A DNA stretch of 39,871 nt, taken from positions 1 to 39,871 of the forward strand of contig JAJYOP010000017.1 of assembly GCA_021796115.1 (NCBI GenBank), given 5' to 3'. The translations under genes were made by a program, and so were the position numbers. Below the pieces are notes generated by a model. That model was not told the DNA's origin. It made no database searches and worked only from the letters and a program-made list of their open reading frames with translations. Shown in pieces: positions 7,672-16,105 of the stretch; positions within the stretch are counted from its first letter, which is position 1, and each line of letters opens with the position of its first letter. Origin of the DNA: a bacterium. Lineage in GTDB: Bacteria > Omnitrophota > Gorgyraeia > Duberdicusellales > 4484-171.

Positions 7672-8376
7672 TTAACGTTTGTTGCTGAGTCCTTCCGCGA
7701 GAATTATCGCTTCGGCAATTTCGCGTATGCTTTTACGGTTATCCATGCTGTATTTCTGTAGGCGTAAATATGCTTCTTCCTCGGTAATCTTTTGCTGACG
7801 CATGAGAATTCCTTTTGCGCGCTCCAAGCGTTTGCGTGTCTCCAGCTCCTCCTGAATAACTTTACTCTTTACCATTAATTCGGTATTTTCAATCGCAACT
7901 GCCGCCTGATTGGCTATCGAAGTCAAAAGATCAATTTCTGATTCGGTAAAATCATGAGGCTTTGAGGTATAACAATTAATAACCCCTATCACTTTGCCTT
8001 TTACTGCCAGAGGCACGCAAAGCAACGAACACAATCCGGCCTTCTTGGCGATATCCTTGTGGCGGTATTCTTTTTCTTTGGTAACATCTTTTACGATCAT
8101 GGGTTTGTTTTCTTTTGCCACTTTACCGGCGACACCCTCGCCGACCTTTAATGGCATTTTTTTGATATATTCTTCGCTGATACTTTGCGTGGCGCGGATA
8201 AGCAGCTCTTTATTTTTCTCATCAATAAGCATAAGCGAACAGATATTCGAATCCATGGTCTCTGCGGTTACGGTAACAATCAAGCGGAGAATGTCCTCAA
8301 GATACAAATCCGAAACTATGGCCTTACTGATTTTTGATAAAGCTTTGACTTGTTCTTCATAAATAATATTGTCCAT
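7672..8376 (-). CDS. GAF-ANTAR domain regulator (copy 2); start probably at MDNIIYEEQ, 12 codons into the 8412 ORF
   Basis: GAF plus RKRLERAKGILMRQQKITEEEAYLRLQKYSMDNRKSIREIAEAIILAEG; paralogous to 4871..5572. Confidence 0.9.
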   Translation of the reverse strand: MDNIIYEEQVKALSKISKAIVSDLYLEDILRLIVTVTAETMDSNICSLMLIDEKNKELLIRATQSISEEYIKKMPLKVGEGVAGKVAKENKPMIVKDVTKEKEYRHKDIAKKAGLCSLLCVPLAVKGKVIGVINCYTSKPHDFTESEIDLLTSIANQAAVAIENTELMVKSKVIQEELETRKRLERAKGILMRQQKITEEEAYLRLQKYSMDNRKSIREIAEAIILAEGLSNKR

Positions 8377-8410
8377 ATATAACCGTCCCGTTTGTTGCGT
8401 AGAACCCCTC

Positions 8411-8481
8411 ACTTCGTCCTAAGTTAAAGCTTGGGACAATTCGACTAAACCTTTTTGCGGAGCAAAAAGGCAAGTCTCATT
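8411..8481 (-). ncRNA. Leader RNA module copy 3
   Basis: AATGAGACTTGCCTTTTTGC-TCC-GCAAAAAGGTTTAGTCGAATTGTCCC...GGAC. Confidence 0.45.
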
Positions 8482-8487
8482 GTTCAA

Positions 8488-8568
8488 GGGTAGCTCGACT
8501 ACCCAGCAGGGTGCTCTGTTGGGCTAGGCTGGTTTTCAGACAGGAAGTCTGAAAACCAGCAAGTCTCG
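8488..8568 (-). ncRNA. Leader RNA module copy 4, divergent tandem copy
   Basis: GCGAGACTTGCTGGTTTTCAGAC-TTCCT-GTCTGAAAACCAGC...TAGTCGAGCTACCC. Confidence 0.35.
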
Positions 8569-8570
8569 CT

Positions 8571-8643
8571 AAATAAAAAAGGCGTTTTGCAAAAAAACGC
8601 CTCTGTCTCTTCAAATTTTGAACACTGCGTTGTGTTCAAATTT
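8571..8643 (-). promoter_or_regulatory. Candidate ANTAR dual-hexaloop antiterminator plus intrinsic terminator
   Basis: P1 AAATTTGAACAC-AACGCA-GTGTTCAAAATTT; P2 GAAGAGAC-AGAGGC-GTTTTTTT (with G.U pairs); terminator GGCGTTTT-TTTGC-AAAACGCC-TTTTTT overlaps P2. Confidence 0.7.
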
Positions 8644-8648
8644 GTCTT

Positions 8649-8677
8649 AAAATAACATATTACTTTTTGTTTGTCAA
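8649..8677 (-). promoter_or_regulatory. Sigma-70-type promoter for the GAF-ANTAR2 leader
   Basis: TTGACA, 17-nt spacer, TATTTT; spacer end GTAATATGT is shared with the 4846 promoter. Confidence 0.7.
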
Positions 8678-8715
8678 GGCGAAACTAAAGTTCTCCAGCC
8701 TAAAAACTGGAGTAT

Positions 8716-10152
8716 CTAGTGAGGGGTTAAACTATCAAATAATCTTTCAACAATTGCTTTCGCTGCCTTTTTTGCCATACCCATTGCTTCTATAACAGTT
8801 CCTTCTCCCCCAACGATATCTCCCCCGGCAAAAACATTTTTTAGGGATGTTTCCATGGTTTCCGGATTAACAATAACGTCCCCATGCTTATCCGTCTTTA
8901 ATGCTGGGGTAACTTTGGTTAATAGTTCGTTCGCATTTAAACCAATGGCGATTATTGCAATAGCGCAACTCATTTCAAATTCACTGCCGGGAATCTCTGT
9001 GGGCTTTCTTCTTCCTGAAGCATCAGGCTCTCCCAGCTTGCACTGTATACAGCGCATTTTTTTGACAAAGCCTTTTTCGTCGCCAATAAATTCAAGCGGC
9101 TTGGCCAGAAGTTTAAATTTAACACCTTCCTCTTTGGCATGTTCTATTTCAAGGCGTCTTGCAGGCATCTCAACTTCGCTGCGCCTATACATAATAGTGG
9201 CTTCGGCGGCGATATTATTTATTTTCTGCAGGCGCAATGCACAGCGCGCAGCATCCATGGCAGTATTTCCGCCGCCGACGACAATAATGTTTTTGCCGAT
9301 ATTTACCGGAGTGTGCGCTTCAGGAAACTTATAAGCTGACATTAAGTTTACTCTGGTTAAAAATTCGTTAGCGGAGTAAATATTACAAAGGTTCTCGCCT
9401 TTAATGCCTAAAAACGAAGGTATGCCGGCGCCTAATCCCAAAAATACCGCGTTGAAACCTTCTTTGAATAATTCATCGATATCTTTATTTTTTCCGACGA
9501 TAAGATTCGTGACAAATTCAACGCCCATCTTTTTGAGCGAATCGATTTCGTAATCAAGGATGTCTCTCGGAAGCCTGAAAGGAGGGATGCCGTAACGTAA
9601 AACCCCTCCTAATTTATGTAAACCTTCAAAAACAACTACTTTTATGCCAGAACGCGCAAGCTCTCCGGCGCAAGATAATCCCGCAGGTCCGGAACCGACT
9701 ACTGCGACTTTCTTAACGTATGGCATGCTGCCTGATACGTGCGACGGCTTGATAGTGTTTGATTTCATCCCAAAATCACCGGCAAAACGCTCAAGGAAAT
9801 GGATAGAGATTGCCAGTTGAGATGCATATGGTTCGCCTTCCCTGGTCAAAACGCAAGCTTTACGGCACTGGTATTCTGCCGGACAGACTCTTCCGCAGAT
9901 AGAAGGAAAATTATTCTTTTCCTGAATAGTTTTGTAGGCTCCAATATAATCTTTTTGGGTGATTTTATAAATAAAGGTTTTAATGTCTATACCCACAGGG
10001 CATCCGGAAATACAAAGCGGATTTTTACATTGCAGGCAGCGCGCGGCTTCATCCAGAGCTTCTTTTTCGCTATAACCTAATACGACTTCGTCAAAATCTT
10101 TCGCTCTTACTTTCGCCTGGCGCTCTTTAATTTTTACCGGTTCTTTTTTCAT
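8716..10152 (-). CDS. Glutamate synthase small-subunit-like / NADP-dependent ferredoxin oxidoreductase beta subunit (GltD/NfnB-like)
   Basis: CxxCxxPLCISGCPV Fe-S motifs, GSGPAGLSCAGELARSG, GGGNTAMDAARCALR. Confidence 0.93.
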   Translation of the reverse strand: MKKEPVKIKERQAKVRAKDFDEVVLGYSEKEALDEAARCLQCKNPLCISGCPVGIDIKTFIYKITQKDYIGAYKTIQEKNNFPSICGRVCPAEYQCRKACVLTREGEPYASQLAISIHFLERFAGDFGMKSNTIKPSHVSGSMPYVKKVAVVGSGPAGLSCAGELARSGIKVVVFEGLHKLGGVLRYGIPPFRLPRDILDYEIDSLKKMGVEFVTNLIVGKNKDIDELFKEGFNAVFLGLGAGIPSFLGIKGENLCNIYSANEFLTRVNLMSAYKFPEAHTPVNIGKNIIVVGGGNTAMDAARCALRLQKINNIAAEATIMYRRSEVEMPARRLEIEHAKEEGVKFKLLAKPLEFIGDEKGFVKKMRCIQCKLGEPDASGRRKPTEIPGSEFEMSCAIAIIAIGLNANELLTKVTPALKTDKHGDVIVNPETMETSLKNVFAGGDIVGGEGTVIEAMGMAKKAAKAIVERLFDSLTPH

Positions 10153-10162
10153 TATATTGAAC

Positions 10163-10297
10163 CTTTCATCTTTAATGTCTAATTCCTAATGACAAATGGT
10201 TAACTAATTTCTAATTCTTAAATGTCAAATGTCTAATCGATTTGGACATTTAAACATTAGAAATTAATTCGCCATTAGGCATTCGTTATTATTCATT
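10163..10297. repeat. Word-hairpin repeat L3 (word TGTCTAATTC / CATTAG)
   Basis: ATGTCTAATTCCTAATGACAAATG...AAATGTCAAATGTCTAATCGATTTGGACATTTAAACATTAGAAATT...CATTAGGCATTC. Confidence 0.7.
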
Positions 10298-10311
10298 CTA
10301 CCTATTCACCG

Positions 10312-11154
10312 TTATAAATTGTATAATCTACAAATGTGTTGTTCTTTATCGGAATAAATTTTGTTTCTCTTGGCAAGCTCATCCCAATCAACAAGATGAG
10401 CATCAAATTCCGGGCCGTCAACGCAACTGAAACGGGTTTTTCCGCTAACGCTTACACGACAACAACCGCACATGCCGGTTGCATCAACCATCAGCGCATT
10501 TAAAGACACAAGAGTTTTTATATTAAACGGTTTTGTAGTATCTGCGACTTTACGCATCATCGGTATCGGGCCAACAGCGTAGACGAGAGACGAAGGATGA
10601 GGGACGAAGGACGATAATATTTCTTTCAAAACATCGGTAACAAAACCCTTTCTCCCGTAGGAACCGTCATCGGTGGTTATGTAAAAATTATCAGATATTT
10701 TCTTAAGTTCTTCTTCAAGAATAAGTAAATCTTTGGTGCGCGCGCCCAATATTGTCGTTATCTCATTGCCGGCTTCTTTAAAAGCTTTGGCAACCGGATA
10801 AATTTCCACAATACCTACTCCTCCGCCGATAATAATAACTTTTCCGTATTTTCTAATTTCGGTAGGATGGCCAAGCGGGCCAGCGAGAGCATACAAAGAA
10901 TCTCCTGCGTTTAGTTTCGCCAGGAGCCTTGTGGTTAAACCGACTTCCTGGAAAATTATAGTGAGAGTGGTTTTTACAGAATCTATCTCGGCTATAGTCA
11001 AGGGAATCCTTTCGCCTTCTTCTGTAGCCATTAACACGATAAATTGGCCGGGTTTGGCCTTTTTAGCGATATCCGGAGCGCTAATTTTAATCTGGATTAT
11101 TTTCGAACCGGATATATCCGCTAATATTTTTTTGTCCGATATTTTGATATTCAT
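10312..11154 (-). CDS. Sulfide dehydrogenase / ferredoxin-NADP+ reductase subunit alpha (NfnA-like FAD/NAD-binding protein)
   Basis: GQFIVLMATEEGERIPLTIAE; C-terminal ATGMCGCCRVSVSGKTRFSCVDGPEFDAHLVDWDEL. Confidence 0.93.
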   Translation of the reverse strand: MNIKISDKKILADISGSKIIQIKISAPDIAKKAKPGQFIVLMATEEGERIPLTIAEIDSVKTTLTIIFQEVGLTTRLLAKLNAGDSLYALAGPLGHPTEIRKYGKVIIIGGGVGIVEIYPVAKAFKEAGNEITTILGARTKDLLILEEELKKISDNFYITTDDGSYGRKGFVTDVLKEILSSFVPHPSSLVYAVGPIPMMRKVADTTKPFNIKTLVSLNALMVDATGMCGCCRVSVSGKTRFSCVDGPEFDAHLVDWDELAKRNKIYSDKEQHICRLYNL

Positions 11155-11309
11155 CTACCTGATTTTTTATACCTTTGTTTAAAAGTTAAACAACCGAAGC
11201 AAAACCTCTCTGGCCTAAAGATTGAGACTTTTCCTCCGACGGAAGAATATTACTACACGTATTCAAACCCAAGCTCTCTCAGAAGGCGTTGCTACTTCCT
11301 AATACTTTA

Positions 11310-11425
11310 TAAAGAAGGCCCTAACCCCGGAAGGGTAGGGCTTCCATACCTTTTAAGGAAGGCCCTAAAGCCCTGGGGATTTCTGTCCCACCACAGGACG
11401 CCCCTGGTGGGGCTGCGGAAGGGAT
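11310..11425. repeat. Dispersed multi-hairpin element, copy A
   Basis: AAGAAGGCCCTAACCCCGGAAGGGTAGGGCTTCCATACCTTTTAAGGAAGGCCCTAAAGCCC...CAGGACGCCCCTGGTGGGGCTGCGGAAGG; near-identical to 39733..39862. Confidence 0.85.
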
Positions 11426-11474
11426 TAAAAAAGTCTTCTATAGCATTTATTATCAAGGAAAAATATTGTGCTCT

Positions 11475-12014
11475 TTATTTTTCTTTGATAAACTTTTCTC
11501 CTGTGTACACCCAGACATCGGTATCACCGGAGCACTCACTATTACCTTCTTTATTCTTTCCCACCTTTACCCTGGCAAGCAGGGATGAAAAATCACCTTC
11601 GACATCGCAATTACTGCTTGCGAAAAAAATCTTTGTTACCTTATCATCTCTTAATTTATAAATCGCAAGGTTAGAGTATCCATCTTTTGTATCATAATAG
11701 ATTGCCATTTGCTTAAAACCATCGTCATTCAAATCCACAAACTCGATTTTCCTGAAAGACCCCGGAATTATAAAAGTACATTTTTTATCCGGGGTTTTTT
11801 TGTTTTTCTTGCCTTTCGTTATCTCGACAATTGTATTGCCATCACTAAAGAAACGGTTATCAATTTTGATTGTTTCTGGCAAATTGTCGTTATTCAAATC
11901 CGCGCTATAAGTTTTGATATTTTTGTTGGAATTATTTTTATTTTTATCCGTAGTCAAACAGCTTGCGCAAAGTAAAATCACCAAAAATAAAACACTCATT
12001 TGGCTAATTTTCAT
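11475..12014 (-). CDS. Hypothetical lipoprotein
   Basis: Likely start MKISQMSVLFLVILLCASCLTT with a lipobox; the ORF-track extension to 12119 overlaps rph. Confidence 0.6.
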   Translation of the reverse strand: MKISQMSVLFLVILLCASCLTTDKNKNNSNKNIKTYSADLNNDNLPETIKIDNRFFSDGNTIVEITKGKKNKKTPDKKCTFIIPGSFRKIEFVDLNDDGFKQMAIYYDTKDGYSNLAIYKLRDDKVTKIFFASSNCDVEGDFSSLLARVKVGKNKEGNSECSGDTDVWVYTGEKFIKEK

Positions 12015-12069
12015 AAACACCTCGTTATTATGAATATATTGGTCGAAACCACTAATAAAGCCGTTTCGT

Positions 12070-12801
12070 TTATTTAAAAATCCCTGCGGGTAAAACCCCC
12101 TTAAAAAGTTTTCTTTCAATATCTAAAATCTTTTCTAAGCCTGCTTTAGCTAAGTCAAGCATGGAATTCAGGTCGTCTTTAGAAAAAGAGCCGCGCTCGC
12201 CGGTTCCCTGTAATTCGATAAATTCTCCAGAAGCTTTCATCACTATATTCATATCAACCTCCGCTTCCGAATCTTCGCTATAATCCAAATCAAGTATATA
12301 TTTGCCTTTCCATATGCCTACGCTTATGGCAGCCAGAAAATCAGTTATACAAATTTGGCTTATCGTCCCTTTTTTAAGTAAACCGTGCAGGCAGTCAGAA
12401 AGCGCGCAAAAGCCGCCGATGATTGATGACACCCTTGTTCCTCCGTCAGCCTGGATAACATCGCAATCAATATAAATCGTCCTCTCCCCCAAATATCTTA
12501 AATCGACAATGCTGCGTAATGACCTGCCGATTAAACGCTGTATTTCTGCGGTTCTACCCGAATGCTTTTCCCGCGGTATGCGGGTTTGAGTTGAACGGGG
12601 CAGCATCCCGTATTCGGAAGTAACCCAGCCGGTTCCGGAGTTACGTAAAAATAAAGGCACGCCTTTGTCCACGGTTGCCGTACAAATAACTTTTGTGTTA
12701 CCCAGTTCAACCAGGCATGAACCGTCTGCATATTTGAGATAATCTTTAGTTATATTAATTTTTCGTAATTCATTAAAATCTCTGCCATCATGTCTTTTCA
12801 T
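12070..12801 (-). CDS. rph: Ribonuclease PH
   Basis: MKRHDGRDFNELRKINI..., TRIPREKHSGRTAEIQRLIGRSLR, DCDVIQADGGTR; likely start inside the 12831 ORF. Confidence 0.97.
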   Translation of the reverse strand: MKRHDGRDFNELRKINITKDYLKYADGSCLVELGNTKVICTATVDKGVPLFLRNSGTGWVTSEYGMLPRSTQTRIPREKHSGRTAEIQRLIGRSLRSIVDLRYLGERTIYIDCDVIQADGGTRVSSIIGGFCALSDCLHGLLKKGTISQICITDFLAAISVGIWKGKYILDLDYSEDSEAEVDMNIVMKASGEFIELQGTGERGSFSKDDLNSMLDLAKAGLEKILDIERKLFKGVLPAGIFK

Positions 12802-12814
12802 TTTTTCTCCTATT

Positions 12815-12887
12815 TTTCCACGGATAGTCACAGATAAGGAATCGCAAGATGTCTACCGATAAAGTTATCTGTGACTATCTGTGTCCC
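12815..12887. repeat. Word-hairpin repeat L4 (word CACGGATAGTCACAGAT)
   Basis: CACGGATAGTCACAGATAAGG...TTATCTGTGACTATCTGTG. Confidence 0.85.
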
Positions 12888-13440
12888 TAAGCCAGTCAAA
12901 AAAACTTTCCGGTTTTTTCTTGGTGGCTGCATCCGGATGCAAAGCAAAGTCTTCCCCGTCAATTTTAAAATATTTTTTATCAAGAACCAGATAATATGCC
13001 GTAAATATTATTGCGTAAATACCCAACTCCAAGGCAAGATTAGTATAGTCGGCGCCGGTTAAGGTGATAAAGGTATCAGCGAGGCCGGAAATAACGATAA
13101 GCCATAAGATTGTGGCTCTCGCCCATCTTTTTAATTTTAGCAAAAATATCCCCAGGCAAATGGTGATAATGGCGGTAAAAAAGAGGGTAACTTTTATTAA
13201 AAAAACAAACATAAAGTTTTTCTCATCCCGGGTGGCCACAAAACAAAGTATAAAACTTTCGGCGCCGGCGAAAATCGTAAATGCGGATAAAATGGTAATG
13301 GGAAGAGGTATTCTTTTATTTTTTGCTTTCAGATATAGCCATACTTGCCAACAAATAAAACCCAGTATTACTGCGGAAACAATAAAAAAAATACCGTTTA
13401 AGTGTGGTTTTAAAATATAAATAAAAATTGCTTTAAGCAT
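12865..13440 (-). CDS. Hypothetical multi-TM membrane protein
   Basis: 191 aa with about four or five hydrophobic segments. Confidence 0.6.
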   Translation of the reverse strand: MLKAIFIYILKPHLNGIFFIVSAVILGFICWQVWLYLKAKNKRIPLPITILSAFTIFAGAESFILCFVATRDEKNFMFVFLIKVTLFFTAIITICLGIFLLKLKRWARATILWLIVISGLADTFITLTGADYTNLALELGIYAIIFTAYYLVLDKKYFKIDGEDFALHPDAATKKKPESFFDWLRDTDSHR

Positions 13441-13946
13441 TATATGCTCTTCCCTTTCGAATCTATCGCAACAATTAATGGAAAATCTACGACTTTCAAT
13501 TTATAGATCGCTTCCGGACCTAATTCTTTAAAAGCAATTAATTCTTTAGAAATAACTTTTTTCGCTAAAAGAGCGCCGCAGCCTGAAGAAGCAATAAAAT
13601 AAATTGCGCGATATTTTTTGATTAATTCGTGGACTTTTTTCGAGCGCCTGCCCTTGCCAATCATGCCAAGTAATCCTTTTTTAAGCAGGGGCTCGACAAA
13701 TTCATCCATTCTGCTTGAGGTGGTTGGCCCGCAAGAACCGATGATTTTTCCTTTCGGTGTTCCCGTCGGCCCGCAATAATAAATAATTTGATCGGCTAAA
13801 TCAAAAGGCAATTTTTGTTTTTTCTTTATTAAAGCAACTATTTTTTTATGCGCCTGGTCACGTGCGGTATAAATTATGCCGGTAAATAAGATTTCCGAGC
13901 CGCATCGCGATTTTAAAAATTTTTCTCTTAAAGAATGCTTATTCAT
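13440..13946 (-). CDS. Fumarate hydratase class I, beta (C-terminal) subunit
   Basis: YYCGPTGTPKGKIIGSCGPTTSSRMDEFVEPLLKKGLLGMIGKG; likely start MNKHSLREKF. Confidence 0.93.
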   Translation of the reverse strand: MNKHSLREKFLKSRCGSEILFTGIIYTARDQAHKKIVALIKKKQKLPFDLADQIIYYCGPTGTPKGKIIGSCGPTTSSRMDEFVEPLLKKGLLGMIGKGRRSKKVHELIKKYRAIYFIASSGCGALLAKKVISKELIAFKELGPEAIYKLKVVDFPLIVAIDSKGKSI

Positions 13947-13950
13947 GCTA

Positions 13951-14700
13951 TTACTGAAACGCTTGACTAACCTTATCATACATTGAACTTGTTTGTTCGG
14001 CTGCCATATCCAGTTGTTCAATATACATTGCCGGAGCATTATGCTTAATAAACACCTGTTTCATTTCTTGTATTGCTCCGATGGCAGCCGTCATTGAACT
14101 ACGTATACTTGACGCCAAAGCAGCCTTATCTTCTTTTTTTGCTGCTTCTAACATTGTTGTTAAGCATTGTGCCGTTTCGGTAAATTTTTTATGATACAGC
14201 TCAAGCTCCGGCGGGGGCGTTATTTTTTTTAAATCACTAAGAAGGCTGGAAATTTTATTTGTTAAATCAGCAAAAATTTCTTCTTTGTTTTTGGTCTGGC
14301 TTTGCATTTGCATTTGCAATTGTAGCCCTTGAACCCTGAGCGCTATCGTGTTTAATTGTGCAAGATAAGGCATTATACTCTGATACCATTTCGTCCAATC
14401 TGAATTTTCTTTAGAAGCGCTTGTTTGTATTTCGGGCTTACTATTTTCGCCCAATGAAGATTTCTCTGGCGGATTTTTAAACTCGATGTCTTTCCCGTTA
14501 ATGCTTTTGATGTCTTCCCGGTAATATGTTATAGGTATACCTTCCAAATCAACTTTAATATATTTATTATTTTTTTCTATTATCTGGGCTTCTATGGTTT
14601 TGCCGGATTTTAAAACAATCGTATCTGCTGGCAATAAAGCCGGAGCAGCCAAGTTTGCTATAACAATGCAGAAACCGGCCAAAAGAATTTTTTTAATCAT
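13951..14700 (-). CDS. Secreted hypothetical protein
   Basis: Signal peptide MIKKILLAGFCIVIANLAAPALLPA; TIVLKSGKTIEAQIIEKNNKYIKVDLEG... Confidence 0.7.
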   Translation of the reverse strand: MIKKILLAGFCIVIANLAAPALLPADTIVLKSGKTIEAQIIEKNNKYIKVDLEGIPITYYREDIKSINGKDIEFKNPPEKSSLGENSKPEIQTSASKENSDWTKWYQSIMPYLAQLNTIALRVQGLQLQMQMQSQTKNKEEIFADLTNKISSLLSDLKKITPPPELELYHKKFTETAQCLTTMLEAAKKEDKAALASSIRSSMTAAIGAIQEMKQVFIKHNAPAMYIEQLDMAAEQTSSMYDKVSQAFQ

Positions 14701-14722
14701 ATTTTTACTCCTTTACGAAATT

Positions 14723-15277
14723 TTATGCTCGACCCACATATTCTCCAGTTGCCGTATCCACTGTAATCACATCGCCTTCTTTTATAAAAAGCGGCGCATT
14801 TAATTTATATCCGGTTTCGAGTGTAATTTGTTTTCTCGCTGTTCCTTCCGTATCGCCCCTTAAACCCACAGGCGCTTCTATAACTTTCAGATCAACTCTG
14901 GGGGGCAGCTCCAAAGAAATAGGCTTATTGTTGTAATATAAAAATTTAACTTCGGCGTTTTCCTTAATATAATTTTTCGCATCGCCGACGATTTCTTCGC
15001 TTAAAACAAGCGTTTCGTAAGTCTCCAGGCTCATAAAATTGTAACCGGATGCATCATGGTAAAGATACTGGGCGCTGTGCGCATCTAAACGCGCTTCATT
15101 GACTTCATCATCCGGATTATAGCGCTGTTTTATCACCCGTCCGTCTTTTAAATTCTTCAGATAAATCTGATAACATGCCCGGTAATTTCCGGGTGTCCGG
15201 TGGTCCATATCAACGACAATATATAAATCACCCTTCTCTTCAATGACCGTTCCCTTGCGCATACCCGACGCGCGCAT
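14723..15277 (-). CDS. efp: Elongation factor P
   Basis: KGTVIEEKGDLYIVVDMDHRTPGNYRACYQIYLKNLKDG; three-domain EF-P layout. Confidence 0.95.
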   Translation of the reverse strand: MRASGMRKGTVIEEKGDLYIVVDMDHRTPGNYRACYQIYLKNLKDGRVIKQRYNPDDEVNEARLDAHSAQYLYHDASGYNFMSLETYETLVLSEEIVGDAKNYIKENAEVKFLYYNNKPISLELPPRVDLKVIEAPVGLRGDTEGTARKQITLETGYKLNAPLFIKEGDVITVDTATGEYVGRA

Positions 15278-15292
15278 GATATTAGCCCTCCG

Positions 15293-16105
15293 CTAAATAT
15301 TTATCGTTGCACTTCGCAATGCGTGGCAACTGATGTTTACCCCAACCGGCAATCCCGCGATATGTGTTGGGACAGTTTTTATTTTTACCGCTAAACAAGT
15401 ATTTTTGCCGCCTAATCCCATGGGGCCGATATTTAATGCATTGATTTTCTTTAATAACCGCTTTTCAACTTTATCAAGAAATCTATCTTTATTTTTTACA
15501 TCTACACTTCCAAGCAAAGCTTTCTTGGCAAGAAGCAAAGCCGTATCCGAGGTTCCGCCAATGCCGATACCAACAACAAATGGTGGACAACTTTCCGGGC
15601 CGGCATTTAATACACTTTCGATGATAAAATCCTCTATTTGCTCCAGATGCGCTGTCGGATTAAACATTTTAAGCCTTGTTTTATTTTCACTGCCAAAACC
15701 TTTGGGAAATATCGTAACCTTGATACCTTTTATTTGCGGAGAAAATTCAACATGCGTAACCACGCCATTATAGGAAGGGTTATTGCTTTTAAAAGGGTCA
15801 ACTATTGAGGCGCGCAAATAATTATTTTTATAACCTGATATAACCGCTTTTTCTATCGCATCAATAAGCTTAAGGGAAACTGCTTGGTTCCTGCCGACTT
15901 CGATAAAGATTACCGGCAGCCCCGTATCCTGGCAAATCGCCAGTTTTTCTCTTTTGGCGATTTTTGCATTTTCTAAAATCAGCGCTAAAGCGCGCTGCGA
16001 CTTTTTATTGGTTTCGTTACGATAGGCTTTTCTTAAAAGCGATAAGACATCTTTACGCAGGGAAAAATTTGCTGTTTCAACTAATTTCTCTATTTGCTTA
16101 TTCAT
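15293..16105 (-). CDS. Fumarate hydratase class I, alpha (N-terminal) subunit
   Basis: AICQDTGLPVIFIEVG, GPESCPPFVVGIGIGGTSDTALLLAKKALL, NIGPMGLGGKNTCLAVK. Confidence 0.95.
   Translation of the reverse strand: MNKQIEKLVETANFSLRKDVLSLLRKAYRNETNKKSQRALALILENAKIAKREKLAICQDTGLPVIFIEVGRNQAVSLKLIDAIEKAVISGYKNNYLRASIVDPFKSNNPSYNGVVTHVEFSPQIKGIKVTIFPKGFGSENKTRLKMFNPTAHLEQIEDFIIESVLNAGPESCPPFVVGIGIGGTSDTALLLAKKALLGSVDVKNKDRFLDKVEKRLLKKINALNIGPMGLGGKNTCLAVKIKTVPTHIAGLPVGVNISCHALRSATINI

Noticed and set aside
13947-14039. N-terminal extension of the fumarase beta ORF
   Set aside because: It overlaps the end of the preceding secreted-protein gene; start MNKHSLREKF at 13946 is more natural.
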